Part shown: positions 49,386 through 57,423 of the stretch, piece by piece
How the letters are laid out: each line of letters opens with the position of its first letter
Numbering within the stretch: position 1 is the stretch's first letter
Assembly (NCBI GenBank): GCA_021799355.1
Contig: JAJZAQ010000004.1
Span: 1 to 64,000, forward strand
Direction of reading: 5' to 3'
DNA length: 64,000 bases
From: Pseudomonadota bacterium
GTDB taxonomy: Bacteria > Pseudomonadota > Gammaproteobacteria > Burkholderiales > Burkholderiaceae_C
Notes under the pieces: generated by a model
Seen by the model: the letters and a program-made list of their open reading frames with translations, nothing else
What the model was told of the DNA's origin: nothing
Database searches by the model: none
Position numbers and translations under genes: made by a program

Positions 49386-49658
49386 ATGACCCGCATGGTT
49401 CACTGCATCAAACTCGGTCGCGAGGCCGAAGGGCTGGACTTTCCCCCTTACCCGGGCGAGCTTGGCAAGCGCATCTACGACAACGTGTCGAAGGAAGCCT
49501 GGCAGGGCTGGCTGCGCCATCAGACCATGCTGGTCAACGAAAACCGGCTCAACCTGGCCGACGCCCGCGCGCGGCAATACCTGGCGCGGCAGATGGAACG
49601 GTATTTTTTTGGCGAAGGTGCCGAAATGCCGCAGGGCTATGTGCCGCCCACTGCCTGA
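49386..49658 (+). CDS. yggX: Fe(II)-trafficking / oxidative damage protection protein YggX
   Basis: 90 aa. The family start [24 protein letters not shown] and the central [19 protein letters not shown] are unmistakable. YggX lowers the damage of Fe-S clusters by oxidants; its single Cys (residue 7) is the conserved one. An A/G-rich sequence ACACAAGGATACCCCT gives the ribosome binding site. Confidence 0.97.
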   Translation: MTRMVHCIKLGREAEGLDFPPYPGELGKRIYDNVSKEAWQGWLRHQTMLVNENRLNLADARARQYLARQMERYFFGEGAEMPQGYVPPTA

Positions 49659-49699
49659 AACGTCACGCCTCCCGCATACTCCGCGCAGTATTTCGTGCG

Positions 49700-49716
49700 A
49701 AGAATTTGAAATTCTT
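49700..49716. promoter_or_regulatory. 17-base perfect palindrome upstream of the fadL-like gene
   Basis: AAGAATTTGAAATTCTT is a perfect inverted repeat around a central G, in AT-rich sequence about 190 bases before the porin gene. Likely an operator or part of a promoter; the regulator is unknown. Confidence 0.5.
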
Positions 49717-49899
49717 ACAACAAATTTCTCCAGTGCGCAATCAACACTAAACACAATGTGGTGTATGCGCACGTACTCCTACCATCCCATCAGTCTCGAA
49801 TACTCATTTCAGTATGTCGGGCCGTGCCGCAATGCCGCGGCGCAATCCAGATGAACCATCGATGGAGGTCGGGCCGCCGGCCCGGTAGGAGATTCAACA

Positions 49900-51150
49900 A
49901 TGCGATTGAAAAAACTTGCGCTCGCTTTGGCCGTGGGGGGCATCGGCTTCATCCCCGTGGCACACGCCACCAACGGCTACTTTCAACCCGGTTTCAGCGT
50001 CAAGTCCATGGGCATGGGCGGCGTGGGCATTGCCTTCCCGCAGGACGCGCTGGCGGCGGCGATCAACCCGGCCGGTATGGTCGATCTGGGCAACCGGCTG
50101 GATTTCGGCGTCAGCGCGTTCGAGCCCAAGCGCAACGTCAGCACCAGTTCGGATGCGACCTTCATGGGTAACGGCATTAGCGGTAGTTACGGCGGGAACG
50201 ACACCAAGACGTTCATCATCCCGGAATTCGGCGTCAACTACATGCTCAACCCGACGATGTCCGTCGGCGTCAGCGTGTACGGCAACGGCGGGCTCAACAC
50301 GGGATATTCAAAAATTTTCCCGCCTTTCGCGCCTGGCACGGGGGTCGACCTCCAGCAGTTGTTCATTGCTCCGACGTTCGCGATGAAAATCAATCCGTCG
50401 AACTCGATCGGTGTCAGCCTGAACATCGTGCACCAGTCGTTCCGCGCCAACGGCCTTGGAGCACTGTGCAACATGCTGTCGGCCAACCCCTCGGCCTGTA
50501 CCGACAATGGACATGCTGACTCCAACGGAGTCGGTGTGCGCATCGGCTGGATCGGGCAGCTCACCCCGACGCTGTCGGTCGGCGCTACCTACCAGTCCGA
50601 AACCCACATGCAGGGCTTCGACAAGTACAGCGGCCTGTTCGCCAACGCCGGTCAGTTCAACATCCCGGCAAACTACGGCGTGGGCGTGGCGTGGAAAGCC
50701 ACTCCGGCGCTGACCGTTGCTGCCGATGTGGTGCGCATCGACTACGGCAGCATCCCGGCGATCGCCAATGGTCCAAACCCCGGTGGACCGCTTGGCGGCA
50801 ACCCGAATGGTCCCGGCTTTTCGTGGAAGAGCATCAATGTGTACAAGGTCGGCGTGGCTTACCAGTACAACGATGCCCTCACCCTGCGCGCCGGCTGGAA
50901 CCACGGCGACAACCCGATCGACTCGTCGAACATTCTGTTCAACACCCTCGCCCCGGGCGTGGTCAAGGATCACCTGACGCTGGGTGCGACCTACGCCATC
51001 GCGAAGAACATGGAACTCTCGTTCGACTACGTCCATGCCTTTGGCCATTCGGTCAGCGGGCCTCTGCCTGGAGCTTTCGGCTTCACCGGCACGGAAACGC
51101 TGACCATGAGCCAGAACGTGCTGGGCGTGTCGCTCGGCTGGAAGTATTGA
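49900..51150 (+). CDS. FadL/OmpP1-family outer-membrane porin (hydrophobic compound uptake)
   Basis: 416 aa. Signal peptide of about 23 residues ending PVAHA, then the FadL family start TNGYFQPGFSVKSMGMGG and NPAGMV. The long beta-barrel ends in an aromatic residue, FGSLGWKY-like, expected for BAM recognition. FadL members carry long-chain fatty acids or aromatic hydrocarbons across the outer membrane. The ATG has AGGAG upstream. A strong terminator follows, so it is a single gene. Specific substrate not known. Confidence 0.89.
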   Translation: MRLKKLALALAVGGIGFIPVAHATNGYFQPGFSVKSMGMGGVGIAFPQDALAAAINPAGMVDLGNRLDFGVSAFEPKRNVSTSSDATFMGNGISGSYGGNDTKTFIIPEFGVNYMLNPTMSVGVSVYGNGGLNTGYSKIFPPFAPGTGVDLQQLFIAPTFAMKINPSNSIGVSLNIVHQSFRANGLGALCNMLSANPSACTDNGHADSNGVGVRIGWIGQLTPTLSVGATYQSETHMQGFDKYSGLFANAGQFNIPANYGVGVAWKATPALTVAADVVRIDYGSIPAIANGPNPGGPLGGNPNGPGFSWKSINVYKVGVAYQYNDALTLRAGWNHGDNPIDSSNILFNTLAPGVVKDHLTLGATYAIAKNMELSFDYVHAFGHSVSGPLPGAFGFTGTETLTMSQNVLGVSLGWKY

Positions 51151-51197
51151 GCGCTTCAGGGCGTCTGGCCTTGGCCGGGCGCTTGCATCAGCAATCC

Positions 51198-51224
51198 ACC
51201 GCGGCTTCGGCCGCGGTTTTTTTT
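51198..51224 (+). terminator. Intrinsic terminator of the fadL-like gene
   Basis: ACCGCGGC-TTCG-GCCGCGGT stem-loop with a stable UUCG tetraloop followed by an eight-T run. Confidence 0.92.
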
Positions 51225-51245
51225 CTGTGCAGGCACAATCACGGC

Positions 51246-52667
51246 ATGCTGCCACGCTACGTCGTTCTCGACCTGGAGACCACGGGAACCGACCCGGTTC
51301 ACGACCGCATCACCGAAATCGCCGCAATGCGGATCGAGGACGGCCGGGTGACGGCGACGTGGAGTCAGCTGATCAACCCGCAGCAGCGCATCCCGCCGTT
51401 CATCCAGCAGCTCACGGGCATCGACGATGCCATGGTCGCCGACGCACCGCGCTTCGGCGAGGTCCTTCCCCGCCTGCTCGAACTGCTCGACGGTGCCGTG
51501 CTCGTGGCGCATAACGTGCGCTTCGACCACGGCTTTCTCAAACAGTCCGCAGCACGCGAAGGCGTCGATCTGCGCGTCAAAACGCTGTGCACCGTGCGGC
51601 TGTCACGCAAGCTGTACCCGCAGCAGCGCAGCCACGGGCTCGACGCCATCATGCGCCGCCACGGCCTGCAGACCACCGCCCGCCACCGCGCCCTGGGCGA
51701 TGTGCAGCTCCTGCACGCCTGGCTGGGCGTCGCCCAGGCCGAGCACGGTGCCGACATCGTGGCGCAGGCGGCACGCGAGCTGATGCAGGGCAGCGCGAGC
51801 ACGCCGTCGCAGCTCGATACGCCGCTGGACTCCATCCCCGACACCCCGGGCGTGTACCTGTTCTATGGCGAACAGGACGCCGTTCTATATATCGGCAAAA
51901 GCGTGCGCCTGCGCAGCCGGGTGCTGTCGCACTTTCAGGCCGATTCCCGCAGCGCGCGCGAACTGCGCATCGCGCAGCAGGTGCGGCGCATCGACTGGAT
52001 CGAGACCGCCGGTGAGTTCGGCGCTCTGCTGCTCGAAGCGCGGCTGGTCAAGGCGCAGCAACCGCTGCACAACCGCCAGTTGCGCCGTGAACGCGGGCTC
52101 TGCGCCTGGCTCCTGGCGGAAGATCCCGCGGCCCGCCCGCTGTTGTCGCTCGCCCGCGCCGAGGCCTTCGAGCCGGCGCTGCTGCCGCGGCTGTTTGGCG
52201 TCTACCGCAGCCGGCGGCAGGCCGTCGAACACCTGCGGGAGCTGGCGCAGCGCCATGCCCTGTGTCCGCAGGCTTTGGGTCTGGAAGCCGGCAAGGGCCG
52301 CTGCTTCGCGCAGCAGATCGGGCGCTGCAACGGCGTGTGCTGCGGACTGGAAACGCCGCAACAGCACGCCGCCCGGCTGCAGCTGGCACTGGCAGCGCAT
52401 CGCCTGCGCATCTGGCCTTACCCCGGCCCGGTCGGCGTGCGCGAGCACGACGCGCGACGCGACCGCACCGACATCCACGTGTTCGACCACTGGCGGCATC
52501 TGGGCACGGCACGTTGCGACAGCGACGTCGACCAACTGCTCGATCAGGCGCGATCCGCCCCGGCGCAGGCCTTCGATCTCGACACCTACCGGCTGCTGCT
52601 GTCCGCGCTGATCGACGGCCGGCGCCCAGGGCTGGAGCTGATCCACTTCCCCCCGTCCCGGCGCTAG
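51246..52667 (+). CDS. DnaQ-type exonuclease fused to a GIY-YIG (UvrC/Cho-like) nuclease
   Basis: 473 aa. Residues 1-175 are a DEDDh 3'-5' exonuclease (VVLDLETTGTDP, LVAHNVRFDHGFL, HRALGDVQL). Residues 200-290 are a GIY-YIG nuclease (GVYLFYGEQDAVLYIGKS, with catalytic Glu in GALLLEARLVK), followed by a UvrC-like Cys cluster (GRCFAQQIGRCNGVCC). The fusion resembles the Cho excision nuclease with an added exonuclease and probably acts in excision repair. The ORF-track extension to 50691 is shadow under the porin gene. The start is 22 bases after a terminator. Confidence 0.9.
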   Translation: MLPRYVVLDLETTGTDPVHDRITEIAAMRIEDGRVTATWSQLINPQQRIPPFIQQLTGIDDAMVADAPRFGEVLPRLLELLDGAVLVAHNVRFDHGFLKQSAAREGVDLRVKTLCTVRLSRKLYPQQRSHGLDAIMRRHGLQTTARHRALGDVQLLHAWLGVAQAEHGADIVAQAARELMQGSASTPSQLDTPLDSIPDTPGVYLFYGEQDAVLYIGKSVRLRSRVLSHFQADSRSARELRIAQQVRRIDWIETAGEFGALLLEARLVKAQQPLHNRQLRRERGLCAWLLAEDPAARPLLSLARAEAFEPALLPRLFGVYRSRRQAVEHLRELAQRHALCPQALGLEAGKGRCFAQQIGRCNGVCCGLETPQQHAARLQLALAAHRLRIWPYPGPVGVREHDARRDRTDIHVFDHWRHLGTARCDSDVDQLLDQARSAPAQAFDLDTYRLLLSALIDGRRPGLELIHFPPSRR

Positions 52668-52689
52668 ACGGGAGTGTCTCGCGGCGGGC

Positions 52690-53457
52690 TCACTCGACCA
52701 GTTTTTCCAGCCCGGTTTTGTCGAAATGCTCGGTGCGCAACGCCTCGGCGGGGCAGGCATCGGGCGGGCAGACGCCATGCTGCTCCAGCGCCCGCCATAG
52801 CAGCGCCACCTGGTGTTCGAGCTGCGCCGCGTGATCGATCAGGCCGAGAATGGCGCGCGACTGCGGATCGTCGCCGGTCTGCGTCACGGCATACGCCGAA
52901 AACCCCATGCGCGCCGCCGCCGCTTCGCGCTGCTGTTCGCTGTCCTTTTGGATGATGCGCGCCGGATTGCCCACCGCCGTCGCCCCGGCCGGAACGGCCT
53001 TGACCACCACGGCGTTCGAGCCGATGCGCGCGCCCTCGCCCACTGTAAACCCGCCCAGCACCTGCGCACCCGCGCCCACCACCACGCCGGCTTCCAGCGT
53101 CGGATGGCGCTTGGTGCCCTTGTAGAGCGACGTCCCGCCCAGCGTCACGCCCTGATAGATGGTGCAATCGTCGCCGATGACCGCGGTTTCGCCGATCACC
53201 ACCCCCATGCCGTGGTCGATGAACACCCGCCTGCCGATGGTCGCACCCGGGTGGATTTCGATCCCGGTGAGCCAGCGCCCCCAGTGCGAAATCCAGCGAC
53301 CCAGCCAATGCCAGCCCCGCGTCCAGCAGGCATGCGCCACACTGTGGAACAACAGCGCATGCAGGCCCGGGTAACAGGTGAGCACCTCCCAGGTCGAGCG
53401 CGCGGCGGGGTCGCGCTCCAAAATGATCTGGATGGTTTCTCGCAGGCGTTGCAGCAT
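52690..53457 (-). CDS. cysE: Serine O-acetyltransferase
   Basis: Acetylates serine for cysteine synthesis, feeding CysM or CysK. 255 aa from ATG at 53457 (ORF track extends 36 codons). The N-terminal helical domain is followed by left-handed beta-helix hexapeptides ([30 protein letters not shown]), with the catalytic His and Asp in FIDHG. The C-terminal extension of about 60 residues ([13 protein letters not shown]) is longer than in E. coli CysE. It is divergent in function only; cysM is 50 kb away. Confidence 0.93.
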   Translation of the reverse strand: MLQRLRETIQIILERDPAARSTWEVLTCYPGLHALLFHSVAHACWTRGWHWLGRWISHWGRWLTGIEIHPGATIGRRVFIDHGMGVVIGETAVIGDDCTIYQGVTLGGTSLYKGTKRHPTLEAGVVVGAGAQVLGGFTVGEGARIGSNAVVVKAVPAGATAVGNPARIIQKDSEQQREAAAARMGFSAYAVTQTGDDPQSRAILGLIDHAAQLEHQVALLWRALEQHGVCPPDACPAEALRTEHFDKTGLEKLVE

Positions 53458-53530
53458 GGATCGAAGCAGCGAAAACGGGATGGGCAGTCCAGTGTATTCA
53501 AGCGCCGTGGTCTTTGCCGGGCGCACGGCA

Positions 53531-54313
53531 TCAGCGCGGCGGCACCTTGCGCAAAATCGCTGCACACACCCCGCGCAGAATCTGCACCTCTTCGCGGGTC
53601 AACGCGGCACGCGACGCCAGGCGGTGCAGGCGCGGCAACAGTTTGCGCGGTGCCTGCGGATCGAGCACCTCCAGCGCCAGCAAGGCCTGCTGCACATGGT
53701 CGATCAACCCCTGCACCTCGGCGGCCGTGGCTGCCGCCGGCAGTGGCGATGTCGCCGCCAGCGGGTGCAGACCGAGGGCCTTGCGCCATTCCCAGGCGAT
53801 GACCTGCACCGCCTGCGCCAGGTTCAGCGAGGTGTAGGCCGGATTGGCCGGGATGCTGAGCAACGCATCGCAGCGGTAGACGTCGGCATTGCTCAAGCCA
53901 TAGCGCTCGCTGCCGAACACGAAGGCCACGCGCCATTGCTGCTGCGCGCTGTGCTGCGCCAGTTCGGGCAGCCACTGCGGTGTGTGCAACGGCGGGCCGA
54001 AGTCGCGCACCCGTGCGGACAGGGCGATCACCCGGGAGCAGTCGCCCACCGCCTCGGGCAGGGTGTCGAACACCCGGGCAGCCCGCAGGACGTCTTCGGC
54101 ACCGCTGGCAAACGCCACGGTTTCCGGCTGGGCGAGCACGTCCGCGTGCCGCGGTGCGACCAGCCGCAACTGGCTGAACCCCATGTTTTTCATGGCCCGC
54201 GCCGCTGCGCCGACGTTGCCCGGATGGCTGGTTTGCACCAGCACGAACACCGTGTCGTCGGGCAGGGGCGACGGCGTCTGCGGCGCTGCGCCGATAAAAT
54301 CGGTCTGTTTCAT
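53531..54313 (-). CDS. trmJ: tRNA (cytidine/uridine-2'-O-)-methyltransferase TrmJ
   Basis: SPOUT-class methyltransferase acting on position 32 of tRNAs, 260 aa. The motif [21 protein letters not shown] starts the knot fold, and [14 protein letters not shown] with [18 protein letters not shown] forms the SAM-binding trefoil. Divergent from suhB across 59 bases and 73 bases upstream of cysE in the same direction. Confidence 0.94.
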   Translation of the reverse strand: MKQTDFIGAAPQTPSPLPDDTVFVLVQTSHPGNVGAAARAMKNMGFSQLRLVAPRHADVLAQPETVAFASGAEDVLRAARVFDTLPEAVGDCSRVIALSARVRDFGPPLHTPQWLPELAQHSAQQQWRVAFVFGSERYGLSNADVYRCDALLSIPANPAYTSLNLAQAVQVIAWEWRKALGLHPLAATSPLPAAATAAEVQGLIDHVQQALLALEVLDPQAPRKLLPRLHRLASRAALTREEVQILRGVCAAILRKVPPR

Positions 54314-54372
54314 GTGTTCTTTGTCATTTTCCGCTCTTCCTGCGCCATTGTCGTTGCCGGCGCCCTGACACC

Positions 54373-55401
54373 ATGCACCCCATGCTCAACGTGGCCGTTC
54401 GCGCAGCGCGCGAAGCCGGCAAGATCATCAACCGCGCCAGTCTGGACATCGATCTGCTGCGGGTGGCGCAAAAAGCCGCCAACGACTTCGTCACCGAAGT
54501 CGATCGCGCCGCCGAGCAGGCCATCATCGACGTGCTGCTCAAGGCTTACCCGCAGCACGGCATCCTGGGCGAGGAAACGGGCAGCACCTTCGGACACACC
54601 GGTTCGGACTACCAGTGGATCATCGATCCGCTGGACGGCACGACCAATTTCATCCACGGCATGCCGGTCTATGCCGTGTCCATCGCCCTGGCGCACCGCG
54701 GCGTGGTGCAGCAGGCGGTGGTTTACGACCCGACGCGCGACGAGCTGTTCACCGCCAGCCGCGGCGCCGGCGCGTTTCTCAACAGCCGGCGTATCCGCGT
54801 GTCCAGCCGCATCCGGCTGGAAGACAGCCTGATCGGCACGGGATTTCCGTTTCGCCAGCACGATGATTTCGATACCTACCTGGAGATGTTCAAACGCGTC
54901 GCGCAGCGCTGTGTCGGCCTGCGTCGGCCGGGAGCTGCGGCCATCGACCTGGCCTACGTCGCCGCCGGGCGGTACGACGGCTTTTTTGAAACCGGCCTCA
55001 AACCCTGGGACATGTCTGCAGGCAGCCTGCTCATCACCGAGGCCGGCGGTCTGGTCGGCAATTTCGCCGGAGACGACGACTATCTGCGCAGCGGTGAAAT
55101 TCTCGCTGCCACGCCGCGGGTCTACGGCCAGCTCGTGGCCTTGTTGCAATCGTTTTCCACCAGCGCCAGCCGTACACAGGAGCACGACCCCGCCCCTGCC
55201 GCGGCGACAGCGGCCGAGCCACCGGCGCGCATCCTTCAGCCGGGCGTTGGCGAGCCGCATCCCGCGACCACGGTCCCGGCCGGGCGGCCCCACCCCAAAC
55301 CCGTGATGCGACGCATCAAGGCGAGCGACGTGGCCAAACCGCGGCAGCAGGCCAAATCGCTCCCACCAACGGTCTATAAACCCAGAAAACCCAAGGGTTG
55401 A
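54373..55401 (+). CDS. suhB: Inositol-1-monophosphatase SuhB with C-terminal extension
   Basis: 342 aa; the catalytic domain (residues 1-260) has the metal motifs [19 protein letters not shown] and [15 protein letters not shown]. In many bacteria SuhB also joins rRNA antitermination complexes. About 70 extra C-terminal residues are Pro/Ala-rich and end in a basic cluster, [21 protein letters not shown]-like, absent from E. coli SuhB. A second ATG (MLNVAVRAA) three codons in could also be used. Confidence 0.93.
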   Translation: MHPMLNVAVRAAREAGKIINRASLDIDLLRVAQKAANDFVTEVDRAAEQAIIDVLLKAYPQHGILGEETGSTFGHTGSDYQWIIDPLDGTTNFIHGMPVYAVSIALAHRGVVQQAVVYDPTRDELFTASRGAGAFLNSRRIRVSSRIRLEDSLIGTGFPFRQHDDFDTYLEMFKRVAQRCVGLRRPGAAAIDLAYVAAGRYDGFFETGLKPWDMSAGSLLITEAGGLVGNFAGDDDYLRSGEILAATPRVYGQLVALLQSFSTSASRTQEHDPAPAAATAAEPPARILQPGVGEPHPATTVPAGRPHPKPVMRRIKASDVAKPRQQAKSLPPTVYKPRKPKG

Positions 55402-55453
55402 TCAGTCAACGTATTGATTCCAAATGATTTTCTCCTGACACGGGCAAATTTGC

Positions 55454-55462
55454 TGCGACGCA
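55454..55462. promoter_or_regulatory. Upstream PhaR-like site at phaP
   Basis: TGCGACGCA, a TGC-N3-GCA core inside TTTGCTGCGACGCACAAA, just above the phaP -35. One of two such sites around the promoter. Confidence 0.45.
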
Positions 55463-55472
55463 CAAATTTTTC

Positions 55473-55500
55473 TTGCAATTCGGCGGAGCGGCTCTACAAT
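55473..55500 (+). promoter_or_regulatory. phaP sigma-70 promoter
   Basis: TTGCAA and TACAAT separated by 16 bases; both hexamers are close to consensus. The transcript would begin near 55507, giving a leader of about 110 bases. Confidence 0.7.
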
Positions 55501-55505
55501 ATGTT

Positions 55506-55520
55506 TTGTGCAATGCACAA
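55506..55520 (+). promoter_or_regulatory. PhaR-like operator at the phaP transcription start
   Basis: TTGTGC-AAT-GCACAA, a perfect palindrome with a 3-base centre, containing TGC-N3-GCA and placed over the predicted transcription start. Autoregulated PHA repressors bind such TGC-rich sites and leave when granules form. The regulator gene is not in the window. Confidence 0.6.
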
Positions 55521-55618
55521 CGAACCTGTGCAGAGCGTCATCGGCATGACACCGTTGCGGGTTCACAATGCGTAGGCTGCCGCCGGCAGCCGCCCCCTTC
55601 CCCTTCAGGAGAGACATC

Positions 55619-56179
55619 ATGATGACCCCCGAGCAAATCGCCGCCGCACAGAAGGCCCAACTCGAAACACTGTTCAGCCTGGCCAGCAAGTCCATGGACA
55701 ACATGGAAAAACTCATCGACCTGAACCTGCAGGCGATGAAGACTTCGCTGCAGGAAAGCGCCGATCACACCATGGCGCTGATGTCCGTCAAGGATCTGCA
55801 GGAACTGACCAGCCTGCAATCGGGCTGGATGCAGCCGATGGCGGAAAAAATGCTGTCGTACTCGCGCCACGCCTACGAAATCCTGTCCGGCGCGCAGGCC
55901 GAACTGGCCAAGACGGCAGAAAGCCAGATCGCCGAAACCCACAAAAAATTCATGGACATGGCAGAGACCGCGGCGAAAAACGCCCCCGCCGGCACGGAAA
56001 CTGCCGTGGCGATGATGAAAAGCGCGATGAACGCCGCCAACAACGCCTACGACTCGGTGCAAAAAGTGACCAAGCAGGCGGCTGAAGCGGTCGAAGCCAA
56101 TCTGAACGCGGTGACCAGCACGGCGCTCAAAGCCGCGCAGTCCACTCGCAGCACCGCCACCAAGCGCGCCGCAGCCTGA
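55619..56179 (+). CDS. phaP: Phasin (PHA granule surface protein)
   Basis: 186 aa from an ATG after AGGAGAG; the ATG repeats as MM. The Phasin_2 pattern is clear: MTPEQIAAAQKAQLETLFSL, Ala/Lys/Gln-rich amphipathic helices and no Cys or Trp-rich core, with a basic C-terminal tail (STRSTATKRAAA). It coats PHB granules in the cytoplasm and pairs functionally with PhaZ at 27 kb. Strong promoter and terminator indicate an abundantly expressed single gene. Confidence 0.95.
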   Translation: MMTPEQIAAAQKAQLETLFSLASKSMDNMEKLIDLNLQAMKTSLQESADHTMALMSVKDLQELTSLQSGWMQPMAEKMLSYSRHAYEILSGAQAELAKTAESQIAETHKKFMDMAETAAKNAPAGTETAVAMMKSAMNAANNAYDSVQKVTKQAAEAVEANLNAVTSTALKAAQSTRSTATKRAAA

Positions 56180-56191
56180 TCCTCTCCCCCG

Positions 56192-56251
56192 CGCTGCTGC
56201 GGCCTGCTGCCGCTGGATCAACGGTCTGTCAACAAACACGCGGCAGCAGCG
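56192..56251 (+). repeat. Distant inverted repeat in the phaP 3' region
   Basis: CGCTGCTGC (56192-56200) can pair with GCAGCAGCG (56243-56251) across 42 bases. It would fold the end of the phaP mRNA; function unknown. Confidence 0.45.
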
Positions 56252-56330
56252 TTGAATGGCTACAGGCCTGCGCCATGTGGCGCAATCGGCCTTCCAGTTG
56301 TCTCCTCGGTACCCCAAAGGTACCTTTCCA

Positions 56331-56355
56331 GCCGGTCAGCGACCGGCTTTTTTTT
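56331..56355 (+). terminator. Intrinsic terminator of phaP
   Basis: GCCGGTC-AGC-GACCGGC stem-loop followed by eight T. A second short hairpin GGTACC-CCAAA-GGTACC precedes it at 56308-56324. Confidence 0.9.
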
Positions 56356-56361
56356 GCCCGT

Positions 56362-57375
56362 TCACTGCGCCTGCAGGCGCATCTGGCGATCGAGTTCGCC
56401 GAGCAGCGCACCCAGCAGCTCAATGGTCGGCATGGGCAGCCGGGCGCGGCGTGCCAGTTCCAGCGGGGCGTGCAGCAGCGCGCCGATTTCCAGTGGTCTG
56501 CCCCGCTCCAGGTCCTGCAACGTGGAAATCTTCACCGCGCCGATGCCGCGGGCGATGTCCAGCCGCTGTTCGATACTCACCAGCGGGTCGCAGTCGTAGG
56601 CGCGCGCCAGTTGCATGATTTCGGCCATGCCGGCGCGGATCAGGGCGATCAGCTCGGGATTGGCGCAGATCGCATCCATGCGCGCCCGGGTCAGCGCGGC
56701 CACCGGGTTGAACGTGGCGTTGCCCACGAGTTTCATCCAGATGGCATCGCGGATGCGCGCAGTGGCCTGCGGCTCGCAGCCCGCCTGGCTGAACAGCTCG
56801 ACCAGCGCCTGCACTCGCTGGCTGACGGTGTGCGACGGCTCACCCAGCACATAGCGGTACTGGCCGTTGCCGCGGATCAGCCCTGGTTCGACGACCTCGG
56901 CACTGGCATGGACCACGCAACCGACGAGATGCGACGGATCGACCGCGGCGAGCAAGCGCCCCGCGGGGTCGACGCTGTCCACGTGCATCCAGCCTCCCGC
57001 GGCGTCCTGCGCATAGGGGGTCGAATCGCCGTAGAAATACCACCACGGAATGCCGTTGAGCGCGGCCAGCACCACCGTGTCGGGGCGCAAGACGGCGTCC
57101 AGCCGGGGCAGCACCGTATCGAGCTGATGAGCCTTGACGGCGAGGATGACCACGTCCTGCGGGCCGAAATCGGCGGGATCGTCGCCGGCGCGAACCTGCA
57201 CGCACAGCCGCTCGGCAGGATCGTCCAGACAAAGCCCGCGCTGGCCGATGGCGTGCAGATGCGCGCCGCGCGCCACGACAGCGACCTCATGCCCGGCCGC
57301 GGCCAGTTTCACCGCCATGCTGCCACCGACCGCGCCGGCGCCAACCACCAGAATCTTGCCCCGCTGCCACGACAT
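56362..57375 (-). CDS. 2-dehydropantoate 2-reductase family protein (PanE/ApbA)
   Basis: 337 aa NADPH-dependent reductase. The N-terminal Rossmann motif is ILVVGAGAVGGSMAVKLAAAG; the AVKAHQL segment, the LNGIPWWYF loop and the C-terminal catalytic Lys helix (IWMKLVGNATFNPVAALT) follow. Ketopantoate reduction in the pantothenate pathway is possible, but this longer subgroup also includes reductases of unknown substrate, so no gene name is given. Convergent with phaP; its stop is just past the phaP terminator. Confidence 0.88.
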   Translation of the reverse strand: MSWQRGKILVVGAGAVGGSMAVKLAAAGHEVAVVARGAHLHAIGQRGLCLDDPAERLCVQVRAGDDPADFGPQDVVILAVKAHQLDTVLPRLDAVLRPDTVVLAALNGIPWWYFYGDSTPYAQDAAGGWMHVDSVDPAGRLLAAVDPSHLVGCVVHASAEVVEPGLIRGNGQYRYVLGEPSHTVSQRVQALVELFSQAGCEPQATARIRDAIWMKLVGNATFNPVAALTRARMDAICANPELIALIRAGMAEIMQLARAYDCDPLVSIEQRLDIARGIGAVKISTLQDLERGRPLEIGALLHAPLELARRARLPMPTIELLGALLGELDRQMRLQAQ

Positions 57376-57423
57376 TCCCGTCCTCTCCCCTCACCGCCGC
57401 GCCACACCGACAAGCACAATACC

